From assembly GCA_002349055.1 (NCBI GenBank), contig DECD01000047.1, positions 96,769 through 107,243 on the forward strand: a stretch of 10,475 nt of DNA. Direction: 5' to 3'. Below the pieces are notes generated by a model. That model was not told the DNA's origin. It searched no databases and worked only from the letters and a program-made list of their open reading frames with translations. This DNA comes from Bacteroidales bacterium UBA2939. Lineage in GTDB: Bacteria > Bacteroidota > Bacteroidia > Bacteroidales > P3. The position numbers were made by a program, and so were the translations under genes. Below, in pieces: positions 1 through 6,106 of the stretch; position 1 is the first letter of the stretch; each line of letters starts with the position of its first letter.

Positions 1-142
1 CCCGTTTCCGGCAACTGTAACCATCAAAGTGTGGCGCGACTACGAAGAGTATCGCTGGATGGAAGATTACGAAGATTCTTGCCACAAAGAGGGAAAGGTA
101 AGCATCGGCCCATTCGCTCTTATAACCGAGCTATCGATGTGA
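1..142 (+). CDS. 3' end of an unidentified protein (partial)
   Basis: The frame beginning at base 2 is open from the left edge and stops with TGA at 140-142, giving the last 46 residues of a protein that starts outside the window. The composition is protein-like: it is rich in aromatic and acidic residues, with WRDYEEYRWMEDYEDSC in the middle, and ends in ELSM. The neighbouring frame 1 stays open to 273 but reads as an Arg-rich shadow, so I prefer frame 2. I recognise no family. The alternating hydrophobic and polar pattern near the start (TVTIKVW) could be a beta strand of a sandwich domain, but this is a guess. No function is assigned. Confidence 0.5.
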   Translation, partial: PFPATVTIKVWRDYEEYRWMEDYEDSCHKEGKVSIGPFALITELSM

Positions 143-159
143 CACAATCGATGTTTTTT
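133..159 (+). terminator. Possible weak intrinsic terminator over the stop codon
   Basis: Two copies of the palindrome ATCGAT (133-138 and 147-152) can pair across an 8-nt loop and are followed by six T (154-159). The stem is only 6 bp and AT-rich, and it overlaps the TGA stop of the upstream gene, so the terminator reading is tentative. Confidence 0.3.
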
Positions 160-272
160 GCAGACTTATACCCTGTTGAAAAACAGCGTCGTCTAACCTC
201 TATGTCTTACTCTTCTCTTACCGCTCTCTTACTCCTCTGTTTATTAATTTTTTCTCGAGTAAGCAATAAATA

Positions 273-280
273 GGGGAGGA
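273..280 (+). promoter_or_regulatory. Shine-Dalgarno-like GGGGAGGA, misplaced for the downstream gene
   Basis: GGGGAGGA lies 8 nt before an ATG at 289, ideal ribosome-binding spacing. That ATG is out of frame with the DUF6266 gene, whose start is at 312, 31 nt away. The frame from 289 runs to 510 and looks like a shadow. Strong SD sequences are uncommon in Bacteroidetes, so this may be coincidence. Confidence 0.25.
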
Positions 281-311
281 ATACGTTAATGGTAATAAAA
301 AACTATATCTT

Positions 312-1109
312 ATGGCAAAGTTCTCTCAAGGCATTATGGGTCCTTTCAGCGGAAAGGTGGGCACCGTGGTGGGGTATATGTGGAATGGAAAGTGCTGTAT
401 GCGAGCGTATAACCGCGAGGTTAGGAATCCGCGCACTCCGGAGCAGATGTCCCATCGCAAAATGTTCAAGCAGGAGGTGCAGCTGGCGGCGGAGATGCAG
501 TGGGCGCTGAACACCACGATGCGCAGCCAGGCGCGCGAGATGGGGCTGACCAACCGTAACCTCTTCGTGAAGGCCAACCAGCACGCTTTCAGCCTCGAAG
601 ACGAGGTGCTGAAGGTCGACTACAGCCGCTTGGTGCTGAGTATGGGCGATGTGCCGGGAGTGGAGGCTACAGAGGCTTCGTGGACGGCCGATAACGTGCT
701 GACCGTCAGGTTCGACCGCGGCTTGGGCAATGCCTTCCACCAGGTGTATCTCTTTGTCTATGCGCCCGACCTCCCGGAGCCGTACCGATCCGCCCGAGGG
801 TTTCTGGCGGCGCCCGTCTATCGGCGCGACAAGCGTATCTCGGTGGTGCTGCCCGACCTCTTTGCCGGCCACACGGCACACCTCTACCTCATGGTGCAAA
901 CCGACGACGGCCGCTGGAGCGAAACCGCCTACGCCGGCAGCCTTATGCTAACCGAGACTTCTGAGGATGTGAATATTACGGATGGAGAAATGCCGTCAGT
1001 AGAGGACAAAAAAAATACTGCCGCCCCCAATGCTATGGGAACGACAGTAGAGTCTGATTCGTTCTCCTCGCCACCCGCAGCTTCCCCCCGCAGGGAGGAC
1101 AAAGGCTAA
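312..1109 (+). CDS. DUF6266 family protein
   Basis: This 265-residue protein has the N-terminal signature of DUF6266, a Bacteroidetes family of unknown function. It begins MAKFSQGIMGPFSGKVGTVV and carries NPRTPEQ at residues 39-45. The start at 312 gives exactly this family N-terminus, and no other in-frame ATG lies between it and the upstream TAA at 267. I see no signal peptide or membrane helix. The conserved part appears to end near residue 215 (VLTVRFDRG and the SETAYAGSLML region). The last 45 or so residues are a low-complexity, Ser/Pro/Asp-rich tail that looks disordered. It stands alone, 74 nt before the DUF4160 gene. The family assignment is from remembered family sequences and is fairly firm; the role is unknown. 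Confidence 0.8.
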   Translation: MAKFSQGIMGPFSGKVGTVVGYMWNGKCCMRAYNREVRNPRTPEQMSHRKMFKQEVQLAAEMQWALNTTMRSQAREMGLTNRNLFVKANQHAFSLEDEVLKVDYSRLVLSMGDVPGVEATEASWTADNVLTVRFDRGLGNAFHQVYLFVYAPDLPEPYRSARGFLAAPVYRRDKRISVVLPDLFAGHTAHLYLMVQTDDGRWSETAYAGSLMLTETSEDVNITDGEMPSVEDKKNTAAPNAMGTTVESDSFSSPPAASPRREDKG

Positions 1110-1183
1110 TGAAAGAAACGCAAAGCCCCGCACAATAAAAAAGGAATAAGAGCGTTATAAGGGCAGAATAAAACAGCAATATT

Positions 1184-1477
1184 ATGGGACAACTGGCGTT
1201 TTTGAAGATGTTTATTCTGGTGTCGATACCCGTAGACATTCGCGATAACCGCCGCCATGTGCATGTGTTCCACCAGAATGGACGACACCAGCGGTCGGTG
1301 GCGAAGATTTGGATTGAGAAGAACGGGGAGCCGTGCGTCGAGATTGCCGAATCGAGCCTCACACCCAAGGAGAACAAGATGCTGGTGGATGCCATCAACA
1401 ACCACTGGCAATTCATCAACGACCAGATAACCCGCTGTTTCAACGGAGAAAGAACCATTAGCAAAAACATCGAATAG
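1184..1477 (+). CDS. DUF4160-like small protein
   Basis: A 97-residue soluble protein that resembles the DUF4160 family. It has the His-containing segment RRHVHVF at residues 24-30, where typical members carry a HxPHFH-like motif. A strand with VAKIWIE follows, then a helical C-terminal part ending in an FNGERTI segment. DUF4160 genes are frequently found directly beside DUF2442 genes, and here the next gene is a DUF2442 protein starting 2 nt after this stop, which supports both calls. The start at 1184 is the first ATG; Met9 is an alternative. No function is established. The pair has been suspected to be toxin-antitoxin-like because of its size and arrangement, but nothing in the sequence proves that. 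Confidence 0.65.
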   Translation: MGQLAFLKMFILVSIPVDIRDNRRHVHVFHQNGRHQRSVAKIWIEKNGEPCVEIAESSLTPKENKMLVDAINNHWQFINDQITRCFNGERTISKNIE

Positions 1478-1479
1478 TT

Positions 1480-1719
1480 ATGTGCAAGATACCCGAAACC
1501 GACCTTGGCATTAAGGACCTCGACTTCAAGAGCCGCCGCGGCAAGTTGGTGGCCAAGCTCACCGACGGCCGCGAGGTGGTCGTCCCCGTCAGCTTCTTCC
1601 CCGACATCAAGGCCCTCTCGGTGAAGGACCGTGAGGACTGGATGATTTTGGACGACCAGTACTTCACCTTCCACAACCTCACGCGCATCTACGCCGTTAC
1701 CGACCTTATGCGTCTCTAA
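1480..1719 (+). CDS. DUF2442 domain-containing protein
   Basis: A 79-residue protein with the layout of DUF2442: a short two-strand segment (KLVAKLTDGREVVVPVSFFP, about residues 22-41), a polar linker with a DREDW motif near residue 50, and a C-terminal strand-turn region containing DDQYFTFHNL. The start codon lies 2 nt after the stop of the DUF4160 gene, so the two are almost certainly co-transcribed and translationally coupled. The family is widespread in mobile and toxin-antitoxin-like contexts and may act as the partner or antidote of the upstream protein; this is inference from gene order. I see no DNA-binding motif. No clear terminator lies between it and the promoter at 1752. Confidence 0.7.
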   Translation: MCKIPETDLGIKDLDFKSRRGKLVAKLTDGREVVVPVSFFPDIKALSVKDREDWMILDDQYFTFHNLTRIYAVTDLMRL

Positions 1720-1751
1720 GCCGGATGCTTTGAATACTAATCAAAAAAAGA

Positions 1752-1782
1752 TTGGCTGATTAGGGAAAAAGTAGTACCTTTG
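1752..1782 (+). promoter_or_regulatory. Bacteroidetes-type promoter for the His/Cys-rich gene
   Basis: TTG at 1752-1754 (within ATTGG) and TACCTTTG at 1775-1782 are separated by 20 nt. This matches the primary sigma-factor consensus of Bacteroidetes, TTTG at -33 and TAnnTTTG at -7 with a 19-21 nt gap. Transcription should start a few bases after 1782, only about 4-8 nt before the ATG at 1794, so the mRNA would be nearly leaderless. Confidence 0.75.
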
Positions 1783-1793
1783 CAGGCCGAAAT

Positions 1794-2120
1794 ATGAACC
1801 GTTTTTTGCGACATCTTGCACCGTTCTTGCTGTTGGCCAGCTATTTGCCAATGGTGGTGCTGTCGTCGACGCATGTGCATCACGAGACAATTGATGCCCA
1901 CGACGACTGCCTGCAATGTGTCGGACACATAGGTGAGGTTCATCATCACGACCACGACTGCCTGTTTTGCGTCTTCCTTGGACAGAGCTATCTTCCACAG
2001 GACAAGGTGCAACAAGCCGTCCAATTCTCCGCCGCAGAGTGCTTCTGCATGCGAAACCCGCAGATGGCGAAGCAACTCCACCACGGAGTGGCCCAGTTGC
2101 GGGCTCCGCCGGTGGCGTGA
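1794..2120 (+). CDS. Small secreted His/Cys-rich protein, putative metal-binding
   Basis: A 108-residue protein with an N-terminal signal-type segment: a basic start (NRFLRH), then a hydrophobic run at about residues 8-24. The exported part is very rich in His (27, 29, 30, 36, 45, 50-52, 54) and carries two DC-L-x-C motifs (C39/C42 and C56/C59) plus C83xC85. The two His-then-CxxC blocks look like a duplicated metal ligand set. Similar short proteins occur beside TonB-dependent receptors in Bacteroidales. Here the receptor gene follows after a 111-nt gap containing the CTAG array, suggesting a shared role in copper, zinc or related metal handling (inference). The start at 1794 is needed to keep the signal segment; the next Met is at residue 20. 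There is no room for a ribosome-binding site given the promoter position. Confidence 0.65.
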   Translation: MNRFLRHLAPFLLLASYLPMVVLSSTHVHHETIDAHDDCLQCVGHIGEVHHHDHDCLFCVFLGQSYLPQDKVQQAVQFSAAECFCMRNPQMAKQLHHGVAQLRAPPVA

Positions 2121-2143
2121 TTTTCCCCTATTTTTTTAAATTA

Positions 2144-2206
2144 TTTCTAGTTTTACTAGTTTAACTAGTATTTCTAGTTGTTCTAGATTTTCTAGGATTA
2201 CTAGTA
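2144..2206. repeat. Seven CTAG motifs at an exact 9-bp period
   Basis: CTAG begins at 2147, 2156, 2165, 2174, 2183, 2192 and 2201, every interval being 9 bp. The 9-mer units read TTTCTAGTT, TTACTAGTT, TAACTAGTA, TTTCTAGTT, GTTCTAGAT, TTTCTAGGA and TTACTAGTA, consensus TTWCTAGTW. The CTAG core is invariant while the other five positions drift. The array fills most of the gap between the His/Cys-rich gene and the TonB receptor, and ends 25 bp before the preferred receptor start. Reading by eye I found only two other CTAG sites in the window (6009 and 8647). Confidence 0.95.
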
Positions 2207-2231
2207 TATGTATCATTTAACAATATCATTA

Positions 2232-4289
2232 ATGAAGAAGATAATCATCATAATCATATCCTTATTGCCGCTGGTGGCTTCGGCGCAAATCCAACATCGC
2301 GACACTATCCGTCTGCGCCAGGTGGTGGTGACGGCCACACAGCACACCACCACGCGCAGCGAGGCTCCTTCCGCAGTGGGTGTCATCGACGGTGGACAGA
2401 TGGAAGCCGTCAGCGCCGTCAACCTTGGACAGACTTTGAATTTCAGCACCGGATTGAGGGTGGAAAACACCTGCCAGAACTGTGGCGCCAACGAGGTGCG
2501 CATCAATGGCCTCGGCCAGGCATACTCACAGATACTTATCGACAGCCGTCCGGTGAACAACGCGCTGGCTGGCGTCTACTTGCTCGACCAGCTGCCAACG
2601 GCGTTAATTGACCGCGTGGAGGTGCTGCGCGGCGGCGGGTCGGCACTCTACGGCAGCAACGCCATCGCCGGCGTCATCAATGTTATCACCAGAGAGCCGC
2701 ACAACAATTCCGCAAGCGTGGGCAACACCACCAGCCTCATCGGAGGAAAGTCGTGGGACTACAGCAACTCGTTCAACGCCTCGGTGGTGAGCGACGACCG
2801 TCGTGCGGGCATTGCCGTCTTCGGCCACAACCGCCGCCGCGACTCCTACGACCGTAACGGCGACGGCTATTCGGAGATAGGTCTGCTCAAAGGCTACATG
2901 GTGGGATTCAGGGGATACCTGAGGACCTCCGACTTCACGAAGCTCAACCTCGAATACCATAAAATCCACGACTTCCGCCGCGGTGGCGACCGCTTCGACC
3001 TGCCGTCGCCTATGGCGCATATCTCCGAGGGCGGCGAACACGACATCAACAGCGTGAACCTCAAATGGGATTGGCTGCCCGCCAGCGGTATACGACATGC
3101 CTCGCTCTTTGCCTCGATGCAGCATGTCGACCGCCAGAGCTACTACGGCGAGCGCGACGACAGCGAGCCATTCGGCACCGCCTACGGCTACACTCAGGAC
3201 CTCACGCTCAACTATGGAGCGCTCTACAGCCGCCATTTCGACACCCTCTGGTTCTTGCCCGCCGAGCTGACCGCCGGAGTGGAGCACACCCTCGACCGGC
3301 TGCAAGATTACACCTTGGAAAGCCCAGACACCCTGCATCAGAACATCGGCATCCTCAGCGCCTACCTGCAAAACGAATGGAAGAGCTACGAGTGGAGCAT
3401 CCTCGTAGGGGCGCGCATGGACAAGCATAGCATGATTGACGCGCCTGTGGTCAGCCCGCGCCTCAACCTGCGCTACGCTCCCTCCGACCACCTGACCTTC
3501 CGCGCCGGTTACGCCTCCGGCTTCCGCGCCCCGCAGGTCTATGACGAGGACCTGCATGTGGGGGCCGTGAACGGCGAACTCTACATGATTACCAACGCCT
3601 CCAATCTCCGCATGGAGAGGTCGCATTCGATCAACGCCTCGGCCGACATCTGCCTGCACCGGGGTAGATTCGAAGCCGACCTGCTGGTTGAGGGTTTCTA
3701 CACCCGTATCAACGATGCTTTCGTCAATGAGCTGCTTTTCGAAGACACCACCAGCGGATACCTGCACTACGTGCGACGCAATGCCGACGGTGCCGAGGTG
3801 ATGGGCTTGAATGTCGAGCTGAATGTTTCGCCAATCGAACAGATGCGCCTGCAACTCGGCGGCACCTGGCAGCGCAGCCTCTACACAGGACAAGGGATGG
3901 AATGGAGCGAGGGACAATATGAACACCGCATGGAGCGCACGCCCGACCTCTACGGATACCTCACAGGCATCTACACTCCCGTCAAGCGTCTGCAGCTTAC
4001 TGCCACCGGTATCTTGACCGGTCCCATGCTGGTGTATCACAACGTGGCCACCGCCACAGGCAGCGACGTGCAGAAGGTGACGACCGACCCCTTCTTCGAC
4101 CTCTCACTCAAGGCTGCCTACAGTATTCCGTTTGGCGAAAGTACCGAGCTTGAAATCAGCGTCGGCATTCAAAATATTTTCGACAGCTACCAGCGCGACC
4201 TCGACAGCGGTCCCGAACGCGACGCCACCTACATCTACGGCCCCTCGCTGCCGCGAACGCTCCTCTTCGGCGCAAAACTGAGTATTTAA
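2232..4289 (+). CDS. TonB-dependent outer-membrane receptor, probable metal or metal-complex uptake
   Basis: An energised outer-membrane uptake receptor. I start it at 2232, where a Lys-Lys pair, an Ile-rich core and ASAQ form a good signal peptide; an ATG at 2208 would add eight residues ahead of it. The mature part begins with a TonB-box-like RLRQVVVTAT (residues 27-36), without an N-terminal carboxypeptidase-like extension. The plug domain follows (about 40-155), including ILIDSRPV, VEVLRGGGSALYGSNAIAGV and INVITREP. After it comes a beta barrel of about 530 residues with family features such as YASGFRAPQVYDEDLH. The plug contains CQNCG (C81, C84), a cysteine pair seen in a Bacteroidetes receptor subgroup. 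Total length is 685 residues, normal for a small receptor. The preceding secreted His/Cys-rich gene suggests a transition-metal ligand; cobalamin or siderophore uptake cannot be excluded. Confidence 0.88.
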   Translation: MKKIIIIIISLLPLVASAQIQHRDTIRLRQVVVTATQHTTTRSEAPSAVGVIDGGQMEAVSAVNLGQTLNFSTGLRVENTCQNCGANEVRINGLGQAYSQILIDSRPVNNALAGVYLLDQLPTALIDRVEVLRGGGSALYGSNAIAGVINVITREPHNNSASVGNTTSLIGGKSWDYSNSFNASVVSDDRRAGIAVFGHNRRRDSYDRNGDGYSEIGLLKGYMVGFRGYLRTSDFTKLNLEYHKIHDFRRGGDRFDLPSPMAHISEGGEHDINSVNLKWDWLPASGIRHASLFASMQHVDRQSYYGERDDSEPFGTAYGYTQDLTLNYGALYSRHFDTLWFLPAELTAGVEHTLDRLQDYTLESPDTLHQNIGILSAYLQNEWKSYEWSILVGARMDKHSMIDAPVVSPRLNLRYAPSDHLTFRAGYASGFRAPQVYDEDLHVGAVNGELYMITNASNLRMERSHSINASADICLHRGRFEADLLVEGFYTRINDAFVNELLFEDTTSGYLHYVRRNADGAEVMGLNVELNVSPIEQMRLQLGGTWQRSLYTGQGMEWSEGQYEHRMERTPDLYGYLTGIYTPVKRLQLTATGILTGPMLVYHNVATATGSDVQKVTTDPFFDLSLKAAYSIPFGESTELEISVGIQNIFDSYQRDLDSGPERDATYIYGPSLPRTLLFGAKLSI

Positions 4290-4293
4290 AACA

Positions 4294-4323
4294 AAAAGCA
4301 CCTCCAACATTGGAGGTGCTTTT
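4294..4323. terminator. Bidirectional intrinsic terminator
   Basis: AAAAGCACCTCCA (4294-4306) and TGGAGGTGCTTTT (4311-4323) form a perfect 13-bp stem with a 4-nt ACAT loop. T-rich sequence follows on the plus strand (4320-4328) and an A-rich stretch precedes it (4288-4297), giving T runs in both directions. It sits 4 nt after the receptor stop and between convergent genes, so it can end both transcripts. Confidence 0.9.
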
Positions 4324-4359
4324 GTTTTCGCTTATGGCTCGCTCTTACATGGCCGATGC

Positions 4360-4791
4360 CTACTTGTTTTGTAATAGGGCTTCCACTTCGTCGCGGTGCT
4401 CGTAGAGGGTGCAGCCGCCGGTGTGTTCCCATCCCAGGGCGCGGGCGTCGCGTATTTTATGGAATAGGGGAGAGGCGAGGGCGGCACGGAGACCGTCGCG
4501 GGCGGCGTTGGTGTCGCTGAAAGGCGAGAAGGGACAAGGCTCGGCGCTGCCGTCGGGACCAATGTGGAAGAATCCTCGACCAGCGGCCATGCAGCCGTCG
4601 AGAGCCTTCTCGTCGCCGGGGAAGCTGAGGAAAATCATGCCTTTGTACTGCTCGCGCCGCCGTTCGGCTTTGCTGACGGTGTGTTGCATCTTGGCCACGA
4701 AGCGCGCCTCGCGCGGGTTGCCAAGCACGTTGAGGTAGGCCGTCGCCATGATGTTGCGGATGCTCTCCGCCATGTAAGCACTGAGGTCCAT
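4360..4791 (-). CDS. Radical SAM/SPASM-type protein lacking the radical SAM core
   Basis: A 143-residue protein. From about residue 48 it matches the C-terminal part of a known group of radical SAM/SPASM proteins: IFLSFPGDEKALDGCMAAGR, then FFHIGPDG, EPCPFSPFSDTN, and GGCTLYEHRDEVEALL at the end. The SPASM-region cysteines are C67, C86 and C127. Full-length relatives are about 330 residues and have a CxxxCxxC cluster before this region; no such motif exists here. The first 45 residues (DLSAYMAESIRNIMATA, then NPREARFVAKM) look like the N-terminus of the same family, so the whole core seems removed in frame, with the joint near residues 40-47. I prefer the ATG at 4791, 2 nt after the stop of the winged-helix gene; an ATG at 4812 would overlap it by 19 nt. 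It may be a decaying remnant or a repurposed SPASM protein. It cannot perform SAM cleavage as read. Confidence 0.65.
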   Translation of the reverse strand: MDLSAYMAESIRNIMATAYLNVLGNPREARFVAKMQHTVSKAERRREQYKGMIFLSFPGDEKALDGCMAAGRGFFHIGPDGSAEPCPFSPFSDTNAARDGLRAALASPLFHKIRDARALGWEHTGGCTLYEHRDEVEALLQNK

Positions 4792-4793
4792 AA

Positions 4794-4967
4794 TCAGTTG
4801 GCTGGTGCCCATTTGCAGCGGACGGGAGAGACGATGGCGCCTTCCTTCTTTAGGTCGGCAAAGGCTTTGTCGACCTCCTTGCGGTCGGCGTTCAGCATCT
4901 TGGTGATGTCGCCAGCGGAGACGGGCTTGCCAGCTTCGCGCATGGCTTTCAAAACTTGCTCTTTCAT
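4794..4967 (-). CDS. Small winged-helix DNA-binding-like protein
   Basis: A 57-residue protein with the pattern of a minimal winged helix. Helix 1 is EQVLKAMREAG (3-13). GDITKMLN follows (19-26) as helix 2 of the helix-turn-helix, then RKEVDKAFADLKKEG (29-43) as the recognition helix, and AIVSP plus RCKW form the wing. Similar stand-alone domains ending in an aromatic residue and a Pro-Ala tail are common in Bacteroidales, often labelled transcriptional regulators; their targets are unknown. The reading frame extends upstream to 5165, but that part overlaps the transporter gene on the same strand, so Met at 4967 is the credible start. The next gene starts 2 nt after its stop, which implies translational coupling with the truncated SPASM protein. 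DNA binding is inferred, and a protein-interaction role is possible. Confidence 0.7.
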   Translation of the reverse strand: MKEQVLKAMREAGKPVSAGDITKMLNADRKEVDKAFADLKKEGAIVSPVRCKWAPAN

Positions 4968-4998
4968 GATTATGGGATTTGATAGGTTAGTACTATTA

Positions 4999-6102
4999 TC
5001 ATTCGTTATAGTTGTGATCCACCACAATGACGACTTGCAGGTCGGGGACCATGGGCTGGATCTCGGCGGTGAGTTGACTGACAAAGGCGGTCTCGTCACG
5101 GACGGAGAGGTTAGGAACCACGTCGACGGAGAGGAACCTCTCTTTCTCGGAATAGTAGAAGCCATGCACCTGGACGATGTCCTTTTGAGCGGTAAGAGTC
5201 TGCATCACACCTGCTTGCAGTTCGGCGCGGCGGTTTTCGCCTGTGGCGATGGCATAAACGCCGACGGTCATGATGATGCCGTGACGCTCGTACATCTGTA
5301 TAGAAATTCGTCGCGTAAGGCCGTGGATGTCGTAGGCCGACAGGCTGTCCAACACATTGATATGCAGCGAGCCAATCTTTACGTCGGGACCGTAGTTGTG
5401 CAATATCAGGTCGTAGACACCATGCACACCCTCAAAGTCGGATACCTCCTTCTGAATCTGCTTGGCGAAGTCGGCCGAGATGCTTGTGCCCAGCAACTCA
5501 TTGACGGGCGAGGCAAGCATCTCGACGCCGGCCTTGATGATGACGACGGAAATCAGTGCGCCAAGTATGCCGTCGAGCGACACACCCCACAGCAGCATGA
5601 TACCAGCGGAGACGAGCGTGGCCAGCGTGATGATGGCATCGAACAGGGCGTCGGAGCCGGAGGCTATCAGCGCGTCGCTTTTCAGCTGCTCGCCCTTTTT
5701 CTTGACATAGCGTCCCAGTACCAACTTCACCACGATGGCCACCACGATAACGACAAGAGTGGTCGTTGTGTATTGTGGCTCCGTGGGGTCGAAGATTTTC
5801 TTCACCGACTCGATGAGCGAGGTGATGCCTGCCGAAAGCACGATGACGGCGATGATGATGGCACTAAAATACTCGATACGCCCGAAGCCAAAGGGATGCT
5901 TGCGGTCGGCGGGACGCTGTGAGAGCTTGGTGCCCACGATGGTGATGACACTCGAAAGAGCGTCGCTGAGGTTGTTGACGGCGTCCAGCACGATGGCCAT
6001 CGAGCTGGCTAGGATGCCCACGGCGGCCTTGAAGCCCGCCAGCAGCACATTAGCGCCGATGCCCACCCAGCTGGTACGGATTATTTGTTGGCTTCGGCTC
6101 AT
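4999..6102 (-). CDS. Cation diffusion facilitator (CDF) divalent-metal exporter
   Basis: A 367-residue CDF-family antiporter that exchanges protons for divalent metal ions at the inner membrane. About six helices occupy residues 10-205. The family motif KHPFGFGRIEYFSA spans 68-81. The metal site is visible as N43xxxD47 in helix 2 (DAVNNLSDAL) and D151xxxD155 in helix 5 (SDALFDA). This differs from the HxxxD pairs of classical zinc exporters; Asn/Asp sites have been linked to manganese and iron transport in this family, so zinc is not the default guess. The cytoplasmic ferredoxin-like domain (about 210-300) is followed by a further 65-residue segment resembling a second half domain, ending in VVDHNYNE. 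It starts 4 nt after the flavoprotein gene stops, so the two are co-transcribed. The substrate is not determined by sequence. Confidence 0.92.
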   Translation of the reverse strand: MSRSQQIIRTSWVGIGANVLLAGFKAAVGILASSMAIVLDAVNNLSDALSSVITIVGTKLSQRPADRKHPFGFGRIEYFSAIIIAVIVLSAGITSLIESVKKIFDPTEPQYTTTTLVVIVVAIVVKLVLGRYVKKKGEQLKSDALIASGSDALFDAIITLATLVSAGIMLLWGVSLDGILGALISVVIIKAGVEMLASPVNELLGTSISADFAKQIQKEVSDFEGVHGVYDLILHNYGPDVKIGSLHINVLDSLSAYDIHGLTRRISIQMYERHGIIMTVGVYAIATGENRRAELQAGVMQTLTAQKDIVQVHGFYYSEKERFLSVDVVPNLSVRDETAFVSQLTAEIQPMVPDLQVVIVVDHNYNE

Positions 6103-6106
6103 AATG

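Noticed and set aside
31..273. 80-residue frame with a hydrophobic C-terminal segment
   Set aside because: Its first half overlaps the better frame-2 protein end and is Arg-rich; the hydrophobic end comes from a pyrimidine-rich gap.
289..510. Frame starting 8 nt after an ideal Shine-Dalgarno sequence
   Set aside because: Overlaps the DUF6266 gene in another frame and turns into Arg/Cys/Trp-rich shadow sequence, so I report only the SD-like site.
2144..2232. CTAG array as a CRISPR-like or coding repeat
   Set aside because: A 9-bp period is far too short for CRISPR. The frame reading Leu-Val repeats contains a stop at 2162 and uses CTA codons throughout.
2604..4040. 478-residue open frame on the minus strand
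   Set aside because: Antisense shadow of the TonB receptor, whose plug and barrel motifs are unmistakable; the shadow shows no domain.
4564..5922. 452-residue open frame on the plus strand
   Set aside because: It lies antisense to the SPASM, winged-helix and CDF genes, which have clear family motifs. It is rich in His, Asp and Gly, typical of a mirrored GC-rich frame.
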